64,000 nucleotides of DNA, from the NCBI RefSeq assembly GCF_900104555.1, contig NZ_FNJU01000004.1, positions 265,143-329,142 on the forward strand. Direction: 5' to 3'. Source of the DNA: Litchfieldia salsa. GTDB taxonomy: Bacteria > Bacillota > Bacilli > Bacillales > Bacillaceae_L. Below are positions 1 to 9,061 of the stretch, piece after piece. The position numbers and the translations under genes were made by a program. The first letter of the stretch is position 1; every line of letters begins with the position of its first letter. Below the pieces are notes generated by a model. The model searched no databases. It saw only the letters and a list, made by a program, of their open reading frames with translations, and was not told where the DNA came from.

Positions 1-80
1 AACGGCAGTTTGTCCATTAGAGGCCTTCTATCGGACAAAACGCTGAATGCTCGCAACAGCAGTTTGTCCATTATAGAAGC
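1..80. repeat. Partial 54-bp tandem hairpin repeat at window edge
   Basis: The 19 bases at 1-19 recur with one change at 55-73, giving a period of 54 bases. Inside the unit TTTGTCC (9-15) pairs with GGACAAA (33-39). Only one full unit and the start of a second are visible, so the array may extend to the left of the window. The design (short hairpin every 50-54 bases) resembles the array at 15405-16050 although the sequence differs. Confidence 0.6.
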
Positions 81-172
81 TCTTTAATATGATTTCTTTA
101 TTCCCCCCCCGTAAATTACTAAAGGCTTACGAAGAATATAGTAACTAGCAGTTATGAAGTGGAGGAATTGAG

Positions 173-427
173 ATGGGATACATCATGCCAGTACAACAAA
201 ATACTTACACTCAATATGCGAATCGTAGATCACTACATAATTATAATTATGCTCATATCAATACGACATCTGCAATGAAGCTAAATAGTAAATATGTTGA
301 GGAAGAAAAAAGTCATGAAACGAGACGATTTTCGAAGATTCTAGAGGGTATGAAAAACAGTAAAACTTTAACGATGGATACTAGTCAATATACAGGTAAA
401 GGAACTCAATTTAATCAAATTGTGTAA
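173..427 (+). CDS. Small hypothetical protein (84 aa)
   Basis: The ATG follows a good ribosome binding site (TGGAGG, 8 bases upstream) and the frame ends just before a strong terminator, so this is very likely a real monocistronic gene. The protein is polar, rich in Asn, Tyr, Thr and Lys, without signal peptide, membrane segment or cysteine. I do not recognise the family. An internal ATG at codon 5 (MPVQQ) is possible but lies further from the ribosome binding site. It is convergent with the flavoprotein gene at 500. Confidence 0.7.
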   Translation: MGYIMPVQQNTYTQYANRRSLHNYNYAHINTTSAMKLNSKYVEEEKSHETRRFSKILEGMKNSKTLTMDTSQYTGKGTQFNQIV

Positions 428-437
428 CCACACTAAT

Positions 438-488
438 AACAAGTAATAAAGGACGCTTAAAATGCGTCTTTTATTACTTGTTATTTTT
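438..488. terminator. Bidirectional rho-independent terminator
   Basis: A long stem (438-456 with 464-482, core AAGTAATAAA/TTTATTACTT and GACGC/GCGTC) with T-rich flanks sits between two convergent genes and can serve both. Confidence 0.8.
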
Positions 489-499
489 ATAAGAATCGT

Positions 500-1723
500 C
501 TATTTCTCTAACAGAGGTCGATCTTGTAAGTATAATTCCATATCCGCACTATGACCCTCAACAATTTCTTCAGCAATTATTTTTGCTAACATCTGACTAT
601 ACACCGTTCCATTATCTCCGAAGCCAAATAAGAAGTAGCTATTTGGATATTCAGGGTACTTTCCAATGATAGGGAGGCCATCAACCATCCCTCCATAGAA
701 AGCTGTTAAATAATAATCCGGCTTCACTTTTATATCTGGAAACAACTTATTAAATTCTTCGATTAGCAAATCCTTTTTATGCATGAGCTTACTATCCCGT
801 ACTTCTGGAAAATTCGTACTTTCATCTAACCCACCAACGATAATACGATTATCTGCGGTAGTTCGAATATACACATATGGTCGGGCCGTTTCCCATATGA
901 GCGTCCGCTTATGCCAAGATGAAAAATCCTCGACAGGATTCGTGGTCACCGTATATGTACTAACAAAGGATGCCTTTTTCTCCTTTTTAATATCAATGCC
1001 TTCATAACCAGCTGCAAAAATAACACGCTTAGCATGAATCTGATGTCCTGTCTTCGTTTGAATGATCATTTTCTTTTTCATTTCATCATAATGGTAACCA
1101 TTAACCTCCGTATTCTCAAAAATACGAACTCCTTTTTTGGAGGAATAATCAAATAATGAATGAGTAAACTTAAATGGATTGATTTCAGCATCATTATAAG
1201 AATAAATAGCGGCTTCTTTCCCGAATGGATACATTTGTTTAATTTCATTTTCTGTTAAAAATGAAAGATCAAACTGATGTTTTTTCAATAACTCATACTC
1301 TTTCTTTAAACGTGCTACATCCTCATGATAACTTGCAAAATACAGGGTATCTCTGCGTGTAAACTCATAGTCTATCGACGCATTTTTTGACGCGACTTCA
1401 ATTTCATCAATAGCCGTTCTACATAGTTCCAAATGACGTCCAATATATTCCTCACCAAATGTATTAATAAGATCAGTAAATAACTTTTCTCCAGAATATT
1501 GGATAATCGCAGTATTAGCACTTGTACTACCACTTCCTACAGTATTTTTTTCTACAACGACAACATCTAGTTGTTTATCAGCTAAATAGTAGGCACTCTG
1601 AGCACCTGAACTACCACCGCCTATAATTAGAACATCACAGTCAATCTCTTCCTCGAGCATAGGGTAAGAAGGGGGATTTTCAAAGGTAGTAGGCCAATAA
1701 TAGGTTCCTGTCTGTAAATTCAT
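500..1723 (-). CDS. FAD-dependent oxidoreductase, DAO (DadA/glycine oxidase-like) family
   Basis: Predicted flavoprotein of about 407 residues that oxidises an amine or amino-acid-like substrate. The dinucleotide-binding motif IIGGGSSGAQSAYYLA follows a short N-terminal extension, as usual for DAO enzymes of this subgroup (PF01266), and a conserved-looking C-terminal FAD contact (FGFGDNGT) is present. I place the start at the ATG at 1723 because GGAGG lies directly upstream; a longer in-frame start at 1786 has no ribosome binding site. It is a single gene: the terminator at 438-488 lies downstream and the FtsZ-like gene ends about 100 bases upstream. The substrate cannot be read from the sequence. 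Confidence 0.85.
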   Translation of the reverse strand: MNLQTGTYYWPTTFENPPSYPMLEEEIDCDVLIIGGGSSGAQSAYYLADKQLDVVVVEKNTVGSGSTSANTAIIQYSGEKLFTDLINTFGEEYIGRHLELCRTAIDEIEVASKNASIDYEFTRRDTLYFASYHEDVARLKKEYELLKKHQFDLSFLTENEIKQMYPFGKEAAIYSYNDAEINPFKFTHSLFDYSSKKGVRIFENTEVNGYHYDEMKKKMIIQTKTGHQIHAKRVIFAAGYEGIDIKKEKKASFVSTYTVTTNPVEDFSSWHKRTLIWETARPYVYIRTTADNRIIVGGLDESTNFPEVRDSKLMHKKDLLIEEFNKLFPDIKVKPDYYLTAFYGGMVDGLPIIGKYPEYPNSYFLFGFGDNGTVYSQMLAKIIAEEIVEGHSADMELYLQDRPLLEK

Positions 1724-1823
1724 AAAAGCCTCCGGTTGGTTCAAAGATTTATTACTAATAGTATGACCTAGCATAATTAATGACATTCGGAGAAGTTAAG
1801 ATTATGTATTTGATTGTTGAACC

Positions 1824-2780
1824 TTATTGGTCTGTAAAGCCTGTAGCAATAACTGTTACAATGATCTCATCCTTTAAGTTTTCATTAATAACTGATCCAA
1901 AAATCATATTAAATTCATCATGTGAAGTCGAAGCAACAATATCAGCTACTTCCTGCACTTCAAATAAACTTAGATTCCTGCCACCGGTAATATTCATGAT
2001 CACCCCTTGGGCTCCACTAATAGAGGTTTCAAGTAAAGGGCTATTTATCGCTTTTTCTGCCGCTTCAACAGCACGCCCTTCTCCTCGAGCAATACCAATA
2101 CCCATTAATGCAGTTCCCTTATGAGACATCACCGTTTTTACATCGGCAAAGTCAAGATTAATCAAACCTGGTACTGCAATCAAATCGGAAATACCTTGAA
2201 CACCTCGACGAAGGACATTATCCGCCTCTCTGAAAGCTTCAAGCATAGGTGTTTTTTTATCAACAATCTCGAGTAACCGCTCATTAGGAATAATAATAAG
2301 GGTATCCACAGCTTCCCTTAAAGCACTAATTCCAATGTCTGCATTTGCCGCTCGTTTTCTTCCTTCAAATCTAAATGGTCGGGTGACCACTCCAATTGTC
2401 AATGCACCTAGCTTACTCGATATTTCAGCCACTGCAGCCGCAGCACCTGTGCCAGTACCACCACCCATTCCAGCCGTAATGAAGACCATATCTGCCCCTT
2501 GTAGTACATCTTCAATTTCACTTTTACTTTCTTCTACAGCTTTTCTTCCGATCTCAGGATTAGCCCCGGCACCTAAACCTCTTGTTAGCTGGACTCCAAT
2601 TTGTACCTTTGTATCAGCTTTTGACTGATTAAGAGCTTGTCCGTCCGTATTAATTGCAATAAATTCAACACCCTTTACTCCATCCTCAATCATTCGATTT
2701 ACTGCATTATTCCCACCACCACCTACACCAACTACTTTAATTGTCGCTAACTGATCTATATATGTATCAAATTCAAACAT
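1824..2780 (-). CDS. FtsZ paralogue lacking the C-terminal linker and tail
   Basis: Tubulin-like GTPase of 318 residues, very similar along its whole length to the globular core of B. subtilis FtsZ. GTP-binding GVGGGGNN (about residues 18-25), the tubulin signature GGGTGTG (about 105-111) and the T7 catalytic loop [11 protein letters not shown] are intact, so it should bind GTP, polymerise and hydrolyse. It ends at [11 protein letters not shown], exactly where the flexible linker and the conserved C-terminal peptide for FtsA, SepF, EzrA and ZapA normally begin (B. subtilis FtsZ is about 382 aa). There is no ftsA or mraW neighbour, so this is not the dcw-cluster ftsZ. Ribosome binding site AGGAGG. 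Role unknown: co-polymer, regulator of division, or a separate filament. Confidence 0.9.
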   Translation of the reverse strand: MFEFDTYIDQLATIKVVGVGGGGNNAVNRMIEDGVKGVEFIAINTDGQALNQSKADTKVQIGVQLTRGLGAGANPEIGRKAVEESKSEIEDVLQGADMVFITAGMGGGTGTGAAAAVAEISSKLGALTIGVVTRPFRFEGRKRAANADIGISALREAVDTLIIIPNERLLEIVDKKTPMLEAFREADNVLRRGVQGISDLIAVPGLINLDFADVKTVMSHKGTALMGIGIARGEGRAVEAAEKAINSPLLETSISGAQGVIMNITGGRNLSLFEVQEVADIVASTSHDEFNMIFGSVINENLKDEIIVTVIATGFTDQ

Positions 2781-2983
2781 ATTTATTCCTCCTATTTCAG
2801 TTAAATCCTTAACTTATATGTTCATACACTATTCGGTCCCATTATAAAATTCGTTCTTATATCCATTTTTTTATTGGTTTAAATTTAATCTATATATAAA
2901 CCTTTGAATTCCCTAAGAATTATAGGTCACTTGTGAACACGTTACAAGGTAAAGCCCTTAGTTGTAAGAAAAATGTAATGTAT

Positions 2984-3034
2984 CAAAAAGAGGCTGTTCC
3001 ATAAGTGCTTGGCACTTTGCTGGAACAGCCTCTT
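2984..3034 (-). terminator. Rho-independent terminator of the ArtPQR-like operon
   Basis: Stem AAGAGGCTGTTCC / GGAACAGCCTCTT (2988-3000 with 3022-3034), followed on the minus strand by a T-run; it lies directly after the ATPase gene ending at 3061. Confidence 0.85.
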
Positions 3035-3060
3035 AAAGTTCATTCATTAGGTTCAATCTA

Positions 3061-3783
3061 TTATAATACTTTTTCTAAAAAGTCCTGTGCTCTACTTGTC
3101 TGAGGATTATTAAAGAACTCTTCTGGTGAGCCCTCTTCAAGCAATACACCTTCATCAAGGAATATGACTCGATCTGCTACTTCTTTAGCAAATCCCATCT
3201 CATGTGTCACAATGACCATTGTGATTCCTGTTTGAGCAAGATCTTTCATTACATTTAATACTTCCTTAACCATTTCCGGATCCAATGCAGATGTCGGCTC
3301 ATCAAATAGCATGAACTGTGGTTCCATCGCTAAAGCACGAGCAATCGCAACACGCTGCTTTTGTCCTCCTGAAAGATTGTTAGGGTATGCCGCTTCTTTC
3401 TCAGATAAACCAACTTGAGCGAGCAACTTACGACCTTTTGTTTCAGCAACTTGGCGTGTTTCTCCTTTTACCTTACTCGGTCCATAAGTAATGTTTTCTA
3501 GAACAGTCATATGAGGAAAAAGATAAAAATGTTGAAATACCATGCCAATTTGCTGACGGACTTTCATGATATTCGTTTTTTTATCAGTAATATCTTGATC
3601 ATTAATTGTAATTTTACCTTTGGTTGGAACCTCCAATAGATTTAAACAACGAAGTAAAGTTGATTTTCCAGAACCTGAAGGTCCAATTATTGATACTACT
3701 TCTCCACTCTTAATAGTGGTAGAGATGTTTTTAAGAACTTCATTTGAACCAAATTGTTTATAGAGGTTTTCTACTTTAATCAC
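3061..3783 (-). CDS. Amino-acid ABC transporter ATP-binding protein (ArtR/GlnQ-like)
   Basis: ATPase of 240 residues energising polar amino-acid uptake with the next two genes. Walker [10 protein letters not shown] (about 33-41), Q-loop [11 protein letters not shown] signature LSGGQKQR, Walker [13 protein letters not shown] and the switch His in VTHEM are all present; length is normal for PAAT-family ATPases. The GTG start overlaps the end of the permease gene, which indicates translational coupling. Together with the permease and binding protein it resembles the arginine system ArtPQR of B. subtilis; substrate specificity is inferred, not shown. Confidence 0.9.
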   Translation of the reverse strand: MIKVENLYKQFGSNEVLKNISTTIKSGEVVSIIGPSGSGKSTLLRCLNLLEVPTKGKITINDQDITDKKTNIMKVRQQIGMVFQHFYLFPHMTVLENITYGPSKVKGETRQVAETKGRKLLAQVGLSEKEAAYPNNLSGGQKQRVAIARALAMEPQFMLFDEPTSALDPEMVKEVLNVMKDLAQTGITMVIVTHEMGFAKEVADRVIFLDEGVLLEEGSPEEFFNNPQTSRAQDFLEKVL

Positions 3784-4435
3784 TTACTCTCATCCTCCGT
3801 TCAACAAGCTTACCGATTAGGGTAAGAACCATGACTAATATATAATAAATAAACCCAACAAAAATTAATGGCTCAAAATTTCGGTAAATATCTGCACCAA
3901 CTACTTGTGCTCGACGCATTAGGTCTAAATAACTAATTGTCGATACAATTGCTGATTCTTTTGTTAAAGTAATAAATTCGTTCATTAACGCAGGCAAGAT
4001 ATTTTTAAGAGCCTGAGGTAAAATAATATCCTTCATCATAGAACGATATGGAACACCCATCGCTAGAGCTGCCTCTGTTTGACCTTTATCTACAGCTTGA
4101 ATACCTGCTCTTATAATTTCAGACACATATGCAGATGAATTTAATCCAAAAGCTAACACCGCTGATAGAAACGGTGGAATATCATAGCCAGTTAATTGTG
4201 GTATTGCAAAATAAATAATCATTAATTGCAAAATCAATGGTGTCCCACGAAAAATCGATGTATATATATCCACAAACCAATGCAGTGGTTTAAATCGTGT
4301 GAATTTTAATAAAGCTAATCCTGTTCCAAGGATAAAACCAAAAATGATTGATATTATAACAAATTGTAACGTTACCCATATTCCTTCTAACATAAAAGGA
4401 ATATAAGGCACGATTTGGTTAAAATCCAAATTCAT
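3776..4435 (-). CDS. Amino-acid ABC transporter permease (ArtQ/GlnP-like)
   Basis: Membrane subunit of 219 residues of the HisM/GlnP type (PF00528). Five hydrophobic segments are visible, and the cytoplasmic EAA loop ([25 protein letters not shown], given in part) that docks on the ATPase lies at about 125-150. Start follows an AGAGG-type site. It overlaps the ATPase gene by 8 bases and lies 34 bases after the binding-protein gene: one operon. Confidence 0.9.
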   Translation of the reverse strand: MNLDFNQIVPYIPFMLEGIWVTLQFVIISIIFGFILGTGLALLKFTRFKPLHWFVDIYTSIFRGTPLILQLMIIYFAIPQLTGYDIPPFLSAVLAFGLNSSAYVSEIIRAGIQAVDKGQTEAALAMGVPYRSMMKDIILPQALKNILPALMNEFITLTKESAIVSTISYLDLMRRAQVVGADIYRNFEPLIFVGFIYYILVMVLTLIGKLVERRMRVSD

Positions 4436-4469
4436 GCCTTACACCTCTTTCCATATTTTTCTATTTAAA

Positions 4470-5243
4470 TTATTCTTCGCTTAACCACTTTTCCTTTAAT
4501 TCAGCTAACTTTCCGTTCTCTTCCATTTGCTCAATAACTTTATTAACATCATCAACTAATTCACTACCCTTTGGAAAAGCAACTGCCATTCCTGGTGAGC
4601 TACTTGTAGGATCATCAAATCCTGCTAAGTCTTGTTCTTTAATATAACCCGCTCCCACTGCTTTATCAAGGTATGCAACATCAATTCTATTAGAAAGTAA
4701 CTCTTGAATCATAAGTTGAGCAGTGTCTAATCTCTTTAATTCGAAATCAACTGTTTCTTGAATTTTTACTGCACCTTCTTCTTGAATCGTACCTAATTGA
4801 ACCCCAACTTTATGACCTGCTAAATCATCAATTGTTTTAATGTCTGAATCCTTCAACGTCACAAACATTTCACCTGAGTGATTATAGTGAACTGAGAAAT
4901 CTACATTTTGTGCACGTTTTTCTGTAGCTGACATTCCAGAAAGTACAAGATCAACACGATTTGTTTGTAATGCGCCAATCAATCCATCAAACTTCATATC
5001 TTTAATTTCAAGCTTATATCCTAATTCATCAGCTATATAGTTAGCTAAATCGATATCAAACCCTACAATTTCTCCATCCGTATTTCTTGATTCAAATGGA
5101 GCAAAATCTGCTGACGTACCCATCACTAATACTTTCTCTTCTGTTGCTTTTTCACCTTCACCGGTTGTGCCTTCATCTGCTGTGCCACAAGCAGCCATTA
5201 TAAGTAATAAAAGTGCAGTCATTACTACCATTAATTTTTTCAT
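4470..5243 (-). CDS. Amino-acid ABC transporter substrate-binding lipoprotein (ArtP-like)
   Basis: Extracellular binding protein of 257 residues (PF00497). The N-terminus is a lipoprotein signal with lipobox IMAAC, cysteine about residue 19. Segments such as VLVMGTSADFAPFE, GFDIDLANYIADELGY, DLVLSGMSAT and VGVQLGTIQEEG match the B. subtilis ArtP/YqiX type closely, so a basic amino acid such as arginine is the best guess. It is the first gene of the operon. The 256-base gap upstream is very AT-rich and should hold the promoter; no riboswitch was recognised there. Confidence 0.9.
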   Translation of the reverse strand: MKKLMVVMTALLLLIMAACGTADEGTTGEGEKATEEKVLVMGTSADFAPFESRNTDGEIVGFDIDLANYIADELGYKLEIKDMKFDGLIGALQTNRVDLVLSGMSATEKRAQNVDFSVHYNHSGEMFVTLKDSDIKTIDDLAGHKVGVQLGTIQEEGAVKIQETVDFELKRLDTAQLMIQELLSNRIDVAYLDKAVGAGYIKEQDLAGFDDPTSSSPGMAVAFPKGSELVDDVNKVIEQMEENGKLAELKEKWLSEE

Positions 5244-5458
5244 ATCTATCTCCCTTTCTATTTTCCATTATTAATTATGTGATTTTTTATTCATTGAAAT
5301 GAATATTAACACATAAATTGCATATTGAAAAGCTATCTTTAAAATATAATAATTTTCAAAAAATTTATATGGGGCTATTTATATTGTACGCTAAATTAAG
5401 AGTTTTATTATATTTTAAAAGAATATACGAACCTTGCTTGTCTCATGTTAAAATTCCA

Positions 5459-5488
5459 AAAAAAGCACCTTTATTAAAGGTACTTTAA
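5459..5488 (-). terminator. Rho-independent terminator of the M20 amidohydrolase gene
   Basis: On the minus strand a stem of AAAGTACCTTT with AAAGGTGCTTT (one G-T pair) is followed by seven T. Confidence 0.8.
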
Positions 5489-5499
5489 TGAAATAAATC

Positions 5500-6669
5500 T
5501 TATTTATTGTTTTTACTTGCCTGGAATTCTGCTTTCATTGCTTCAAGCTTTTCTTTATTTGTAATTAAGTCATATCCTGTTTTCGCCAAAGCAAGTGCTC
5601 CTTTTGAAAGAATATGATGTGAGTGATCTGTAACGGTTAAGTCAGCAAACTCTTTTGTATGTGCGATCAGCCCTGGCGAATCCAGTCCTAGATAAGGGTG
5701 GATAGCTGGAACAACTTGACTGACATTTCCCATATCAATCGAACCATATGTTCCCTTTGCTTTTTTCACTTCTTCTACACCTGTTGATAGTAGGTTTTCT
5801 GTAAATAACGAAGATAAGGTTTGGTTTGTAATCATATTATCGTAACTAAGCTCATAATTACTGATGTGAAGCTCAGTACCTGTCATTAAAGAAGCACCTT
5901 CAGCAATTTTTTTCACTTTTTGAACGACTTCATTTAAATAGGTACGATCTTTTGCACGAACATAGAATTGAGCAACAGCTTTGTCAGGAACAATATTGGC
6001 TGCCACTCCACCCTCTTTAATAATGCCATGAATTCGAACATCTGAAGTGACATGCTGGCGTATTGCATTCACACCATTAAATAACTGGATGACAGCATCT
6101 AAAGCATTAATACCCATCTCCGGTGATGCAGCAGCATGACTTGTTCTTCCACGAAAATCAAACTGAATCGCATCCATCGCAAGTGACTCACCACTTTCAT
6201 ATGACTCATCAGCTGGATGGAGGATCATTGCTGCATCAATATCATCAAAGACTCCTTGTTCTGCCATTGGAACCTTTCCACCATTAGTTTCCTCTGCTGG
6301 TGTTCCTAACACGATTACACGGCCACCTATCTCGCTAACTATTTTACTTAATACAATCCCAGCTCCAACACTCATCGTCCCAATCATGTTATGACCGCAA
6401 CCATGTCCTACTCCTGGAAGTGCATCATATTCTGACAAATAAGCAATCGTTGGTCCTTCTTTTTTGCTATCAAAAACCGCCTTAAAAGCAGTGGGTCTAC
6501 CAACAATTCCTGTTTCTACGACAAATTGGTGTTCCCTCAGGTATTCAACTAACAGTTCCATTGAGGCAAATTCTTGATCACCCAACTCTGGATGGTGATA
6601 CAAGTGATCACTAAGTTTCCATAATCTATTTTGGACTGTCTCTAAATGACTATTTAATAACTCCTTCAT
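5500..6669 (-). CDS. M20 family metal-dependent amidohydrolase (aminoacylase/AbgB-like)
   Basis: Cytoplasmic hydrolase of about 389 residues that cleaves an amide bond of an N-acyl or aminobenzoyl amino acid. Metal-ligand motifs of M20D peptidases are present: GVGHGCGHNMIG (about 90-100), PAEETNGGK, the dimerisation domain with GRTSHAAASPEMGINALDA, and the C-terminal HTKEFAD. The start at 6669 is preferred because GGGGGA lies about 9 bases upstream; the first ATG of the frame (6693) would lie upstream of that site. The next gene downstream is the ArtP-like binding protein with its own upstream gap, so a shared operon is unlikely but a shared substrate (acylated amino acid) is possible. Confidence 0.85.
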   Translation of the reverse strand: MKELLNSHLETVQNRLWKLSDHLYHHPELGDQEFASMELLVEYLREHQFVVETGIVGRPTAFKAVFDSKKEGPTIAYLSEYDALPGVGHGCGHNMIGTMSVGAGIVLSKIVSEIGGRVIVLGTPAEETNGGKVPMAEQGVFDDIDAAMILHPADESYESGESLAMDAIQFDFRGRTSHAAASPEMGINALDAVIQLFNGVNAIRQHVTSDVRIHGIIKEGGVAANIVPDKAVAQFYVRAKDRTYLNEVVQKVKKIAEGASLMTGTELHISNYELSYDNMITNQTLSSLFTENLLSTGVEEVKKAKGTYGSIDMGNVSQVVPAIHPYLGLDSPGLIAHTKEFADLTVTDHSHHILSKGALALAKTGYDLITNKEKLEAMKAEFQASKNNK

Positions 6670-6789
6670 TTTCAAAGTTCCCCCTATATTCATTATAATT
6701 ATATTGTAATTACATTATCATATTCTGTATAAATATACATATTACATGATATACGGCTTTTCGACAATATTTCAATTTCTAGTTATGTA

Positions 6790-6909
6790 AGAAAAGCGCA
6801 AGCGCCTTGTTCAGCCTCAGGCAGGCATAAGGCAAAGCACGTAGGAAATCTTGTTTTCCGTAGTGATTTGAATGACCCCGAGGGGCTAGGCGCTGGAGCT
6901 AGACACTAA
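6790..6909 (+). repeat. Dispersed Bacillaceae repeat, copy 1
   Basis: About 120 bases running from AGAAAAGCGCAAGCGCC to GGGGCTAGGCGCTGGAGCTA. A second copy in the same orientation lies at 58604-58727, about 80-85 % identical by eye. The ends pair (AAGCGCC with GGCGCTT-like) so the RNA or single strand would fold into one large hairpin. Similar GC-rich sequences are widespread between genes in Bacillus-related genomes. Confidence 0.8.
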
Positions 6910-6943
6910 ATCTGAGTACGAAATTTTTATACTTTCTTATCTT

Positions 6944-6997
6944 TTAAAAAAGGCTATCCCAAAGGCAAAGTATCAAGGACACTTATGGGATAGCCTC
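6944..6997 (-). terminator. Rho-independent terminator of the histidine kinase gene
   Basis: Stem AGGCTATCCCA / TGGGATAGCCT (6951-6961 with 6986-6996) followed on the minus strand by a T-run. Confidence 0.85.
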
Positions 6998-7002
6998 TTT
7001 GT

Positions 7003-8745
7003 TTAATTGTTCACAATAGGTAAAGAGATTATAAACAAACATCCCTCTCCCTCGTTCGGAACTAATTCAATTTTTCCATTATGATTCTCAATGATTCTCT
7101 GAACAATTGTTAACCCTAACCCTGTACCCGAAACTTTAGTTGTTTGAAAAGGATCGAACAACTTGTCCTGAATTTCTTTAGGGATGCCCTGCCCATTATC
7201 TTGAATTAAAAGCTCATAAGTACCATTTTTCACTTTAGAAGAGAGTGAAATCCACCCCTTATCTTCAATGGCCTCACTACTATTTCTAAAAAGATTATAC
7301 AGTACTTGTGTAATTTGCTTTGAATCTAAATTTAAACGAATTCTTTCAATATTAATTTTAAAGTTTATTTCTTTACTTGTCTCATTCGCATCAAATAAAG
7401 GCAGAATTTCTTGGATAATATCCTCAAGATACACTTCTTTCAACAAAGGTGCTCCTGGCTTTGCAATTAGCAACATCTCATCAACAATTGAATCAATCCG
7501 CTTAAATTCCTTCAGTAATAGCTGAATATGAAATCGTTCTTTATCATTTTCCCCAAGAGATTCATTCATCAGTGTTAGAAAACCTTGTATCACAGCAAGA
7601 GGATTTCGTATCTCATGGGCAGCACCAGCTGCGACCCCTCCTAGTAATGCCAACTTTTCAGATTGATGGATCCGTTGTTCAAGCTCTTCTGTATCTGTAA
7701 TGTCAATAAAGTAAATAATGCGACCTATTAATTCCTCATATTGATCAATTAATTCGGACTGCGACATCAAAAGAAGATGCTTGTTGTCATCAGCTTCATA
7801 CTCTGCTTTCACATTTTTATATTTTTCTTTTGAAGAAAGATGACGCCAAAAGTCTTGGCTATGAAGAGGCTCAGCTGATTTATTTAATATCTCTGTAACT
7901 TGACTTGTATTCATATTTAATAATTTCTTTGCTGTTGTATTAAAATCGAATTTAGACTTTGCATCATCAATCGTAATCACTCCTACAGGGAGTGAATTTA
8001 AGATTTGCTCTCTATATGTTTTATCCTTTGTGATTTCTTCAAATAGTTTGATATTATTTCTAAACGTAACCGATAATAGAATAATAATAAATATAAAGAT
8101 ACATAGACCAAAAACAGGGTATTGATTATTAAGCAAGATTATTAAGATATATGAAGATGCAAGAGTGATAAAGTAGATTGAATGTGTCTCGTTAACAAAA
8201 CTCTTTATGACAATCTTCAATTGGCCAGAAGAAGTAAGGTAATAATAAGGTATCAGTAAAATGATATTCATTATGAAATAAACAAAAAGGGTAGCTAGGA
8301 ATGAAGTGATTTTAATTAGGTTAAAGCTTCCAACTTCCCCGTCAAATAGTAAATACGTATAATAAGAGCTTGTTAGCATAATAGAATAAATGGATGAATT
8401 AAATAGATGTCTCCACCATTGTATTTTAGAGAGTTTACGTATCACTCCAAAAATAATGCTACTTACTAATAACAGAAACAAAGCCACCTCTATACCAAAG
8501 GTAATAAGCACCGCAATATATAGTGAAGTATCCATTGAATAGGCAAGAATCCCTTTTGGGGGTTTAGGTATGTTAAAATAATCAGATAAAACAATGCCCA
8601 CCGTAAGGGTTATGATTAGAATCCAATTCATTCTGAGTAATGCTGAATAATCGAATTGAAAAGAATAAATGCCTATCATCACCATAACGATAAATATGAT
8701 ATAGGCATTAAATTTTTTGGAAGATATATAAGACAAATGTACCAC
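7003..8745 (-). CDS. Orphan membrane sensor histidine kinase, sporulation-kinase-like
   Basis: Kinase of 580 residues. About the first 225 residues form six to eight hydrophobic segments, followed by a PAS-like region (SLPVGVITIDDAKSKFDFN), HisKA with the phospho-acceptor in AAHEIRNPL (His about 377), and HATPase_c with N box FRNSSEAI, G1 DNGQGIP and G2 GTGLGL. No response regulator gene lies nearby, and the NPL-type H box resembles kinases that feed the Spo0F phosphorelay (KinA-KinE type); that role is an inference. The start is a GTG with an AGGTGA site. Single-gene unit with its own terminator; the 316 bases upstream hold no gene and no motif I recognise. Confidence 0.85.
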   Translation of the reverse strand: MVHLSYISSKKFNAYIIFIVMVMIGIYSFQFDYSALLRMNWILIITLTVGIVLSDYFNIPKPPKGILAYSMDTSLYIAVLITFGIEVALFLLLVSSIIFGVIRKLSKIQWWRHLFNSSIYSIMLTSSYYTYLLFDGEVGSFNLIKITSFLATLFVYFIMNIILLIPYYYLTSSGQLKIVIKSFVNETHSIYFITLASSYILIILLNNQYPVFGLCIFIFIIILLSVTFRNNIKLFEEITKDKTYREQILNSLPVGVITIDDAKSKFDFNTTAKKLLNMNTSQVTEILNKSAEPLHSQDFWRHLSSKEKYKNVKAEYEADDNKHLLLMSQSELIDQYEELIGRIIYFIDITDTEELEQRIHQSEKLALLGGVAAGAAHEIRNPLAVIQGFLTLMNESLGENDKERFHIQLLLKEFKRIDSIVDEMLLIAKPGAPLLKEVYLEDIIQEILPLFDANETSKEINFKINIERIRLNLDSKQITQVLYNLFRNSSEAIEDKGWISLSSKVKNGTYELLIQDNGQGIPKEIQDKLFDPFQTTKVSGTGLGLTIVQRIIENHNGKIELVPNEGEGCLFIISLPIVNN

Positions 8746-9061
8746 TCACCTGTTAATTTATAGAAAACCACGTTACGTTCTTACTATCTCATTCTAAGTT
8801 ATATTATTGGTTAACGCAATTACACTAATTGGATATTATTATAGCCCACCAGCTAGTCATTATGACCAATTATTAATAGTAATTTTAGTGAACATACATA
8901 TCCAATAAATTGTTTATCAGTGTTAATATAAACAACAATTAGTAAACCAACACATCAAATTCCTCAACTTAAAGATTACATTCACCGAAATTAACCTCAA
9001 ACAACAATTTTATTTAAATCGTTCACTTTTAAAAAGACACAATCGAAAGGAATGGATATGT

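Noticed and set aside
500-2780. FAD oxidoreductase and FtsZ-like gene as a functional operon
   Set aside because: They are on the same strand, but the 100-base gap and unrelated functions give no support for a shared role.
8746-9061. Riboswitch or small RNA in the gap before the CzcO-like gene
   Set aside because: The 316 bases are AT-rich with no conserved aptamer block, terminator stem or frame that I can support.
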